From contig JAIOJX010000030.1 of the NCBI GenBank assembly GCA_022376925.1, forward strand, positions 174,339,298 to 174,403,297: 64,000 nt of DNA. Direction: 5' to 3'. A program made the translations under genes and the position numbers. The notes beneath the pieces were generated by a model. The model searched no databases. It was not told where the DNA came from and worked only from the letters and a program-made list of their open reading frames with translations. The first letter of the stretch is position 1; each line of letters begins with the position of its first letter. The stretch comes from Tragulus kanchil. Its lineage: Eukaryota; Chordata; Mammalia; Artiodactyla; Tragulidae. Shown piece by piece: positions 55,913-64,000 of the stretch.

Positions 55913-56760
55913 ATCCATGTGGCCATAATTTTATGCCTGAAGACCCTCCTTGACTGGAGAAGGATGTTCATCCCTCACACGGGACAGACAGAAGATCTTG
56001 GAAGTTCATGACCCCCAGAAGACCTTCAAGCAATGACACATGAGAGTTGATGGTGTCCTTGCCTTTTACCTGAGTCAGCTCTGAGACATCATCTACACAG
56101 CAGTAACCACCAGCGCATCAACCTTGAACTGGTTTCTTTCCCATTCCTGCCCCTACTTTCCCTGCTCCCCACTGATGCTACCTGGGTTACCACACAATTA
56201 AACTATTTACTATCATATTATTGTTTCCCATCCCGAGATTCTGGAGAATGCACCCAACACAAAGTCATTTTCCAAATCAGTTCCAAGGTGTCATTTTGAC
56301 TCCCAAACTATGCTTAGTGTCTGTGCCAAAATACTAGGGCCTTTAAGTGTTCACAAATGGTGGCATCAAAGATAGTAAGTAAGTGGCAAAATCTTGGATG
56401 ACATCAATGCATGTCAGGTCCTGGGGCTAAAATGGTGAACAAGTACCCAACCACTGCATTCATTGAGATTAGTCTCATATTGATAAATCTTAGCTATCTA
56501 CTCTGAGGGTTTCAGAAATGTGGAAAGGCCCTGCATTTTCACCTGCCAATATTCTACTTTAAAATTCCATGAAAGACTCCAAAACAGTGGTGACTACCCT
56601 TGGCTGCTATCCTTTCAGACAAAGCCACATATGCAGTTACATGCAGCATGATGTATTAATTTTAAATATCTCTCAGTCTCTGAAAACCCTATGCATGAAT
56701 TCCTTTAGAGAGTTTCTAGACCCAGGAAAACTCATGGTTTAGACCAGTTTTGTTTTTCTC
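55913..56760. other. Unrecognised sequence
   Basis: No gene or named element recognised; repeated at 57069-57905. Confidence 0.35.
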
Positions 56761-56784
56761 CCTTGGTTCTTACCCTTCCTCAAC

Positions 56785-57067
56785 TGGTTGTTGTTAAATA
56801 CTAAGTCATGTCAGATTCTTTGCGACTCTACAGACAGCAGCACTCCAGGTTCCCTGTCCTTCACTATCTCCCAGAGTTTGCTCAAACTCATTTCTATTGA
56901 GTCAGTGAATCTCACGTTCATTGTCCTCATCCTCTGTCACCACCTTCTCCTCCCGCCTCAGTCTTTCCCAGCATCAGGGTCTTTTCCAATGAGCTGGCTC
57001 TTCATATCAGATGGCCAAAGTATTGGAGCTTCAGCTTCAGTCCTCCAATGCAACTTGTGAACAGCTA
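56785..57067 (-). mobile_element. BovB/Bov-A2-like 3' fragment, second copy (block 19)
   Basis: Copy of 55628-55912 with one c missing in the cccgcc run. Confidence 0.85.
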
Positions 57068-57905
57068 AATCCATGTGGCCATAATTTTATGCCTGAAGAC
57101 CCTCCTTGACTGGAGAAGGATGTTCATCCCTCACACGGGACAGACAGAAGATCTTGGAAGTTCATGACCCCCAGAAGACCTTCAAGCAATGACACATGAG
57201 AGTTGATGGTGTCCTTGCCTTTTACCTGAGTCAGCTCTGAGACATCATCTACACAGCAGTAACCACCAGCGCATCAACCTTGAACTGGTTTCTTTCCCAT
57301 TCCTGCCCCTACTTTCCCTGCTCCCCACTGATGCTACCTGGGTTACCACACAATTAAACTATTTACTATCATATTATTGTTTCCCATCCCGAGATTCTGG
57401 AGAATGCACCCAACACAAAGTCATTTTCCAAATCAGTTCCAAGGTGTCATTTTGACTCCCAAACTATGCTTAGTGTCTGTGCCAAAATACTAGGGCCTTT
57501 AAGTGTTCACAAATGGTGGCATCAAAGATAGTAAGTAAGTGGCAAAATCTTGGATGACATCAATGCATGTCAGGTCCTGGGGCTAAAATGGTGAACAAGT
57601 ACCCAACCACTGCATTCATTGAGATTAGTCTCATATTGATAAATCTTAGCTATCTACTCTGAGGGTTTCAGAAATGTGGAAAGGCCCTGCATTTTCACCT
57701 GCCAATATTCTACTTTAAAATTCCATGAAAGACTCCAAAACAGTGGTGACTACCCTTGGCTGCTATCCTTTCAGAAAAAGCCACATATGCAGTTACATGC
57801 AGCATGATGTATTAATTTTAAATATCTCTCAGTCTCTGAAAACCCTATGCATGAATTCCTTTAGAGAGTTTCTAGACCCAGGGAAAAACTCATGGTTTAG
57901 ACCAG

Positions 57906-58190
57906 GCCTATTCATTGGAAATACAACATAAAACACATATATAACCTTAAGTCACTAGCAGTCACCTTCTAAAGAAGCAAAAAAGAAATGAATGAACACA
58001 TTTCATTGACCCCAAGCTATTCAAACTACTGTAATTTTAACATGTAATCAACAGAAAACTATAAATTATAAATAAGCCACATTTACATAATTTTTTCATT
58101 CTAAGTCTTCAAGTTCTAGCGGGCATTTGACACTTACAGCATGTATCAATTCAGACCAGCCACATTTCAAGTGCTCAGTAATCACATATC
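57906..58190. repeat. Possible hAT-type DNA transposon relic
   Basis: cctattcattggaaatacaa, attttaacatgtaatcaaca, cattctaagtcttcaagttc, cattcagaccag-like aattcagaccagccacattt, caagtgctcagtaatcacat follow the layout of an old mammalian DNA transposon fragment. Family uncertain. Confidence 0.4.
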
Positions 58191-58269
58191 CCTAATATAT
58201 TCAATATTCTCTAAATATCAAATATTTTATAAAGAATACTTCTGTCAAGCAAGAAGTACTGGGGAAAAA

Positions 58270-59065
58270 AAGAATGGCCATGATCAAAAGATCTATAAAC
58301 AATAAATGCTAGAAAGTCTAGAAAAGGTAACCCTCCACCATGGTTGGTGGGAATATAAATTGGTATAGTCACTATGGAGAAGAGTATGGAGGTTCTTTAA
58401 AAAATGAAAAATAGAACAACCATATGATCCAGTAATTCCAACCCTGGGAACATATCCAGAGAAAACTATAATTTGAAAAGATGTGTGCACCCCAATATTC
58501 ACTGCAGCCCTATTTACAACAGCCAAGACATGGAAGCAAACTAAATGCCCATTGACTGGAGGAATGGATAAAGATTTGGTATCTATAAACAGTGGAATAT
58601 TACTTCGTCATAAAAAGGAATGAAATAATGCTATTTGCAGTAACATGGATGGATCTAGAGATTATCATACCATACTAAGTGACGTAAATCAGAGAAAGAT
58701 CAGTATCATATGATACCACTTACATGTGGAATCTGAAATAGAAAGTAATACAAATGAACTTATTTACAAAAGAGAAACAGACTCGCAGACACAGAAAACA
58801 AACCCATGGTTACCAAGAGGAAAGTGTGGTGGGGAAGGGATAAATTAGGAGTTTGGGGTTAACATGTACACACTACTGTACATAGAAGAGATAATCCACA
58901 AGGACCTACACAGCACAGGGAACTCCACTCAATATTCTATAATAATCTATATGGGAAAAGAATCTGAAAAAGAATGGATATATGAATATGTATAACTGAA
59001 TCACTTTGCTGAAACTAACATAACCTTGAAAATCAACTCTACTCCAATTTAAAACAAAAATTAAA
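58270..59065 (+). pseudogene. L1 3' end with ORF2 C-terminal remnant, older subfamily
   Basis: 58270-58640 is the degraded ORF2 C-terminus (the DNA equivalents of the [10 protein letters not shown] and [15 protein letters not shown] segments: atggttggtgggaatataaa, agccaagacatggaagcaaa). 58640-59065 is 3'UTR: ggatggatctagagattatc, cttacatgtggaatctgaaa, ccacaaggacctacacagca, ending cctactccaattt-like ctctactccaatttaaaaca. Many stops. Older than elements 1 and 2. Confidence 0.88.
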
Positions 59066-59082
59066 TTAAAAGAAGGTAAGGG

Positions 59083-59150
59083 AAACCTGGCGTGTTGCAG
59101 TCCATGGGGTCACAAAAAGTCGAACACAACTGAGCGACTGAATTGAATGG
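59083..59150 (+). mobile_element. Bov-A fragment, plus strand
   Basis: cctggcgtgttgcagtccat, ggggtcacaaaaagtcgaac, acaactgagcgactgaattg: the right end of a Bov-A unit. Confidence 0.88.
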
Positions 59151-59267
59151 AAGCCTGTTTCCCTGACCTTCCTCTTTTCACCTTTAAATGTCTCTTTGCC
59201 CTTAGAACATCAACCTTTTATTGTATGCATTCTAACTCCACACTCCATCGCAGGTCAAAAATTCTTT

Positions 59268-59535
59268 TGACTCACAAACTGAAAGAATGAATTTATGGTT
59301 CTCACAGGGGCAGAGAAGAGGGGAAGGGCTGGTTAGGAAGTTTAGGATCAGCATATACACTGGCCTATATTTAAAATGGAAAACCACCAAAGGTCTACTG
59401 TATAGCACAGGGAACTCTGCTCAGTGTTATGTGGCAGCCTGGAGGGGAGGGGAGTTTGGGGAAGAATGATTACATGCATATGCATGGCTAAGTCCCTTTG
59501 CTTTCCATCTAAAACTATCACAACATTGTTAACTG
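59268..59535 (+). repeat. L1 3'UTR fragment, older subfamily
   Basis: gaatgaatttatggttctca, ggaagtttaggatcagcata, ggtctactgtatagcacagg, gttatgtggcagcctggagg, ctaaaactatcacaacattg. The same type as 63401-63838. Confidence 0.85.
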
Positions 59536-59539
59536 TCTA

Positions 59540-59768
59540 TGGTGGTCATGGTTAGTTGCTAAGTCATGTCCAACTCCTTGTGACCCCATGGACTGTAGCC
59601 AACCAGGCTTCTCTGTCCATGGGAGAGAGAGCAAGAATTCTTTCCAGGAAAGAATACTGGAGTGGGTTGCCACTTCCTTCTCCAGGGCATCTTCCTGACC
59701 TAGGGATTGAACCTGTGTCTCCTGTATTGATAGATGGATTCTTCATCACTGAGCCACCAAAGAAGCCT
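59540..59768 (-). mobile_element. Bov-tA SINE, minus strand
   Basis: Bov-A complement (gttgctaagtcatgtccaac, gactgtagccaaccaggctt, agaatactggagtgggttgc) and head complement (cactgagccaccaaagaagc). An insertion gggagagagagcaagaattc interrupts the body. Confidence 0.92.
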
Positions 59769-60298
59769 AATTGGCTATATTCCAACATAATTTTTTTTAA
59801 TTATCTTGTGTTTCCCCCTTCCTGTTATAAAATCCCCCTAGCTAGTTCTCCCTGACAAGGATTTAAAAACCCATTCATGCTTTCAAGCTAAGAGTTGGTA
59901 AATTTAGAGTAGGAATTGCAAGCAATCTTCTATTCAAATACCAACTTTGACTATCATCTTGCCATTTCCAGTGTGGAGCAAGGCTCTGAGACTGCTGGTG
60001 GACTCAGTATCTAGGAATGCTATGATGAATTAGCCAATTTGTCCATTGGCACACACATGTAGTAGCTAGTGCATGAGCTACACATTTCCTATTAAACAAG
60101 ACTCATAGTTTATCAGAAGTTTTACAAATAACTCAAAGAACATAGTCCTTATCAAAGAAATTTCAGACATATACAGTTAGTAATTAGTGATCTATACTTC
60201 AATTTCTACATTATATGTTTTAAGAAATTTGTAGACTATGCAAATGTTAAGACATATCAATGTGAATACACATACAGATGGTGTAGAGTGCATTGGCG
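59769..60298. other. Unrecognised sequence
   Basis: No gene or named repeat recognised. Confidence 0.35.
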
Positions 60299-60487
60299 GG
60301 CTTCCCTAGTGTCTCAGATGGTAAAGAATCTGCCTGCAATGTGGGAGACCTGGGTCAATCCCTGAGTAGGGAAGGCCCCCTGAAGAAGGCCAGGGCAACC
60401 CACTCCAGTATTCTTGCCTGGAGAATTCTATGAACAGAGGAGCCTGGCGGACTACAATCTATGGGATCGCAGACACCACTGAGCGAC

Positions 60488-60489
<2 letters not shown>
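60299..60489 (+). mobile_element. Bov-tA SINE, plus strand
   Basis: gggcttccctagtgtctcag, gtaaagaatctgcctgcaat, then Bov-A: ccactccagtattcttgcct, gaggagcctggcggactaca, ccactgagcgactaacac. Confidence 0.94.

Positions 60490-60529
<40 letters not shown>
60487..60529 (+). repeat. (AC)n microsatellite at the SINE 3' end
   Basis: Pure AC dinucleotide tract growing from the ctaacaca end of the Bov-tA. Such tails are a known source of ruminant microsatellites. Confidence 0.97.
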
Positions 60530-60530
<1 letters not shown>

Positions 60531-61635
60531 TGTAGGTGAAACTTTAGACAGAGATAGGTATGTAGATGAAAATATAACTTCTATAGAAGGAAGGTAAGCT
60601 GGTTTATGACACAGATGAGAACACAACTAGAGGAGAAAAAAGAAGCTAAAGAAGGTGCTATGGCCAAGTTTTCAGGCTAACAAGGGTTACCATTACCACC
60701 AGAAACCAGCCTCTGATCCCTGCCTTTGGACAATAATTATGATTCTCATGACAACTTCATAAGGTAGGTTGCAGATTAGAGAGAAAAATTTGCCCAGCGG
60801 CCAGATAAAGACTGTGTGGCATGGGAAAGTGATTAATAATCCTAAGAGTGTTCGTGACCTATTTCCACAAGGTTCCACTAATCCTTCAACGGTAGTCACC
60901 CCTACAGAGTAACAGATACAGACTGCCTGACTATAGGGACTTATCCTTTCCACCTTGCTTTGTAAGTATCTGGAGGTAGAAACCCTACAAATGGCCTTTT
61001 GTTCTCAAGAGCATAATTAGGTACCTAATTAGTTCTAATCATGGTAATTAAATTCACTCATTTTCTCCCTTTCATATGAAAGGGGATATGTCAATGCACC
61101 CATCTCCTTTGCCCTACACAGACTATCAGTCAATGAATTTTCTTTAGCCCCTTCCTAAGGTTGTACCAATGCAGAACAGATGGTAAGAAAGACTTTGAGG
61201 TGAAATGACTAGAAATACTTGCTTCCTACAGAGCTAACTGCAGACCATTTGATATAATAGAAAAACAAGCAGAGCCCAGATATTAGCTGGGTTCACTCAG
61301 TCTTATATAATTAAAATCAGTTAGCGCTCTACCTAATGAATAATGCAACACCTGTCTCCTGTCCAGAATGCTCTGGGAATTTGGGAGGTGGTGTCTTTAT
61401 TTCTCCTAATCACCTCTGGCTGCCCATCTCTGATCCTAATGCATTAGTCCACTTTATAAATCTTATTTTGCACTACTTTTACTCCAGGATTCTCCATAAT
61501 GGACACCATCTCCTATCTTCTCTGTTCCCCCACCTTCCAGTTTCTTTTGCATAGGGATGTAACAGACAAAAGGTGGTTTGAGGTCATGGGTGTGGGATAA
61601 GGCAGCAGAAGGAAGAAGAAGAGCTTTACAATTAA
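60530..61635. other. Mostly unrecognised; possible weak MIR trace
   Basis: About 60705-60800 (ctctgatccctgcctttgga, cttcataaggtaggttgcag) could be a MIR remnant. Otherwise no gene or element recognised. Confidence 0.35.
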
Positions 61636-61955
61636 GCAACTAAATGAGCCTGGTGGCCCCATGGTTTAGAATCTGGCTGCCAATGCAGGGGACATGGGTT
61701 TGATCCCTAGTCCAGGAACTAAGATCCAACATGCTGCAAAGCATCTAAGCCCGTGTGCCACAACTACTGTACTTGTGCCCTAGAGCCTGTGCTCTGACAA
61801 GAGAAGCCACCACCAGTAGAAGTCTGCACATTGCAACTAGAGGGTACCCCTGCTTCCCACAACTAGAGAAAGCCCATGCAGAGCAACAAACTGTCCATGC
61901 ACATCAGCAGAGACCCAGCACAGCCCATAATAAATAAGTAAATAAAAGAACTAAA
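61636..61955 (+). mobile_element. CHR-type SINE
   Basis: Head ggtggccccatggtttagaa / atgggtttgatcccta, then aactaagatccaacatgctg, gtgccacaactactgtac, gacaagagaagccaccacca, gcacatcagcagagacccag and a taaataagtaaataaaag tail. Confidence 0.92.
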
Positions 61956-62234
61956 TGAGAGCCACCCCGCTGTGGAGTTATATGGGACAAAACTTGAGCA
62001 GGAACTTTCTTTGAGCCTCTGTGTTATTTGGTTCCATCTCTCTTTCCTCCACCTTCCTGATTTCTTTTCTCTTTCTGTGTGCCCCATTGTGCAAACTTCC
62101 ATAAATTTATTACACAAGACATGAACTACTTCTTTACTTCAAGACCTCCTTAACAGACCATGTGCTAGACTTTCAAGGTCCCACCAAAACAGCTTGTTCA
62201 GCTTATTAGTGTATCGTTCATCTGTCTTTAAACA
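61956..62234. other. Unrecognised sequence
   Basis: No gene recognised. Confidence 0.35.
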
Positions 62235-62430
62235 ATTGAAGTTCTCTCCTGGTAAAGAATCTGCCTGCAGTGCAAAAGACCCAGCTTTGATCCATGGGTC
62301 AGGAAGACTCCCTGGAGAAGGATTAATGGCAACCTATATCATTCTTGTCTGGGAAATCTCATGGAGAGAGGAGCCTGGTAGGCTAAAGTACAGGGTTAGC
62401 AAAGAGTGGGTCATGACTTAGTCACTAACC
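62235..62430 (+). mobile_element. Bov-tA SINE, plus strand, head truncated
   Basis: tggtaaagaatctgcctgca, gggtcaggaagactccctgg, gagcctggtaggctaaagta, gtcatgacttagtcactaac. The first tRNA bases are missing. Confidence 0.9.
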
Positions 62431-62594
62431 AGCAGAAATTGTATTCTAAGGAAATGACTCACCAAAATGGTGTCAAATGACAGACAACATAATGTAAGAT
62501 AGGAGAGTTTGAGTAGCTAGACTTTTCTAACAGTTTCTCTGAAACAATGGAGTCTTTTCTTCCCATAGCTAGAACCTTAGTCAAGGTAGAAAAA
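62431..62594. other. Unrecognised sequence
   Basis: Nothing recognised. Confidence 0.3.
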
Positions 62595-62825
62595 TTAATA
62601 ACAGCCATTTATCAGGGCTCACTCAATGACAAGCCAACATGATGCTAAGACAACTGGATCTCATTTAATCCTCACCACGACCCTATGAGTATTGCTATCC
62701 TGTTATCAATATTGAAGACTGTGGCTTAGAAAGTTGACAGAACTTGCCAAACAGTGGGGTAAACAGTCGCAGACTCAGTGCTGGAAACTTCACAAGTGTG
62801 AAAGCAAAGCTCTTAGTCTCCACAA
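62595..62825 (+). repeat. MIR
   Basis: agccatttatcagggctcac, tctcatttaatcctcaccac, gaccctatgagtattgctat, gtggcttagaaagttgacag: MIR order throughout. Confidence 0.8.
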
Positions 62826-63386
62826 AGTGACCTCAGCCCTGATAGAGAGCGCACATGACCCTCAAGCTACAGAATGAATTAAGAGCCTTGTATAAGGGAT
62901 CATGAAAGAAGCGGGAGACTGGCACTGTAAGGTGGTCATGGAAACTGTTAATGGACAACTCAGATTTCAGCTTTTTAATTAAATGTAACTGTGTGTCTGT
63001 GTTGTGCAAGGTCTGTTCTCTCTCTCTCTTTCCTTCTTTCCCTGTCTTTCTCACACATACACATAGACCTCTACTCTTCACCCTCAGGTCATAGAAATAC
63101 CAGATAGTCAGTTGTAGAAAGAGATCAAGGTTTTTCTTTTTCAAGGTTCAAAAAAAAAAAGAAAGAAGAAAGAAAGAAATATCAGATTAATTAGAACAGG
63201 ACAGGTAGGTTCAAAACAAGCTTGCTAGGGACATTTCTTAAGCGCCTAGTCTTCTGAGTTGACCAAGAGAAACCGAAGAAAATGAGAAAGCAACATTCTA
63301 CTCTCCATCTTTGGTTAAAATCTGAATCAAAGAATTGACTCTATCTTTACAACTTACAGAAAACTGTGTGAGCACTTGCACATTTT
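62826..63386. other. Unrecognised sequence with simple repeats
   Basis: (TC)n at about 63017-63032 and an A-run with GAAA repeats at about 63151-63180. No gene recognised. Confidence 0.45.
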
Positions 63387-63850
63387 AAGTATCTGTCCAC
63401 TCTAGAGACTGTCGTACAGAATGAAGTAAGTCAAACAGAAAGAGAAATATCATATGAGAGTCATTTTATGTGGAATCTAAAAAGAAAGGATACAAATGAA
63501 CTTATTTATACAACAGAAACAGACACACAGATTTAGAGAACAATTTATGGTTCCCAGGGGAAAGGATATAGGAAGGGATAGTTACGGAGTTTGGGATGGA
63601 CATGTACACACCCCTACATTTAACATGAATAACGAACAAGGACCTAGTGTATCACACAGGGAAGTCTGCCCAGTGTTATATGGCAGCCTGGATGGGAGGG
63701 AAGTTCAGGGATACATGTCTATGTATATGTAGGACTGAGGTCCTCTGTGGTCCCCTTGAAACTATCACAACCCTCTGAAACAGTTATACTGCAACACGCA
63801 ATAAAATGTTTCAAAAACAGACAAACAAGACAAAAAAAAGTATCTGCCAC
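63387..63850 (+). repeat. 5'-truncated L1 3' end with imperfect TSD
   Basis: Insert about 63401-63838: gaatgaagtaagtcaaacag, tatgtggaatctaaaaagaa, atttatggttcccaggggaa, gttatatggcagcctggatg, cctctgaaacagttatactg, then cgcaataaaatgtttcaaaa and an A-rich tail. The flanks aagtatctgtccac (63387-63400) and aagtatctgccac (63839-63850) are a target-site duplication with one indel. Confidence 0.88.
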
Positions 63851-64000
63851 CTGTGAAAATTTTCAGCACATAAGATTTCAGAAAAATAAGTTCATTAAAT
63901 ACTATAAAGCACAGAAGAAATGAGATGTAATGTTTGTGGTTGCAGGGTGACTAAGAGCTGAAAAAGGAATCTAGCAAATGAAAAATGATTTCCAGAGCCT
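63851..64000. other. Unrecognised right edge
   Basis: No gene recognised. Confidence 0.3.

Larger units (their letters stand above)
55604..57905. repeat. Tandem block 19: 55604-56747 repeated at 56761-57905
   Basis: Offset 1,157. Filler ttttgtttttctc at 56748-56760 replaces the natural gcctattcattgg. Differences near the first end: cccaggaaaactc/cccagggaaaaactc, cagacaaagc/cagaaaaagc. One near the second start: cccgccctcag/cccgcctcag. It is the last block in the window. Confidence 0.95.

Noticed and set aside
2078..57905. A biological mechanism producing regular ~1.1-kb tandem duplications
   Set aside because: Uniform size independent of content, end-clustered errors and filler resembling misread downstream sequence fit assembly better. 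I keep it open only pending read evidence.
300..62430. Functional tRNA genes at the tRNA-like heads
   Set aside because: The heads lack a foldable complete tRNA and are continuous with SINE bodies and tails.
1..64000. CRISPR arrays, bacterial operons, riboswitches or prophage
   Set aside because: The sequence is clearly mammalian; the direct repeats are kilobase-sized, without spacer structure.

Overview
This window is mammalian nuclear DNA from a ruminant artiodactyl. The diagnosis rests on the interspersed repeats: Bov-tA SINEs (tRNA-derived head joined to a Bov-A body), two L1 elements of the bovine L1-BT type, a BovB-like 3' fragment, short mariner-type elements of the kind common in ruminants, CHR-type tRNA SINEs and older mammalian MIR and L1 relics. 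I could not recognise any single-copy host protein-coding exon, RNA gene, CRISPR array or operon. All long open frames belong to decayed L1 ORF1/ORF2; the other open frames lie in SINEs, LTR-like sequence or microsatellites. The region looks intergenic or deeply intronic.

Layout: 1-5,073 holds SINEs and an old L1 fragment. 5,282-17,892 is a near full-length plus-strand L1 (element 1), dead through a nonsense codon in reverse transcriptase, frameshifts and a second nonsense codon. 16,680-18,420 is a MIR interrupted by a minus-strand SINE. 18,420-41,380 is a mosaic of SINEs, MIRs, mariner-type MITEs and one probable retroviral LTR in otherwise unrecognised sequence. 41,991-50,299 is a second L1 (element 2), flanked by a 10-bp target-site duplication and lacking about 1.8 kb of the reverse-transcriptase region. 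50,310-64,000 holds ancient repeats, a BovB fragment, a very young 3'-end retrocopy with a 15-bp target-site duplication, several Bov-tA/CHR SINEs and three L1 3' ends.

The outstanding structure is not a gene. At 19 places between 2,078 and 57,905 a block of about 1.06-1.23 kb is immediately followed by a near-identical copy of itself in direct orientation. The blocks ignore element boundaries (they cut L1 5'UTR, ORF1, RT, SINEs, LTR and unique DNA alike), are nearly the same length, and their mismatches and filler bases cluster within a few hundred bases of the join. I read these as unmerged overlaps between assembled pieces rather than biology. This matters for annotation: several open frames run across the joins and encode chimeric L1 proteins that probably do not exist, and the true locus is probably about 20 kb shorter than the 64 kb shown. 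No duplication was seen in the first 2 kb or the last 6 kb.

I found no convincing new biological system. The best biological leads are a young-looking tRNA-Glu-type SINE family with two tail forms and perfect target-site duplications, the retrocopy at 54,137-54,330, the in-frame RT deletion and the templated hairpin mutation in L1 element 2.
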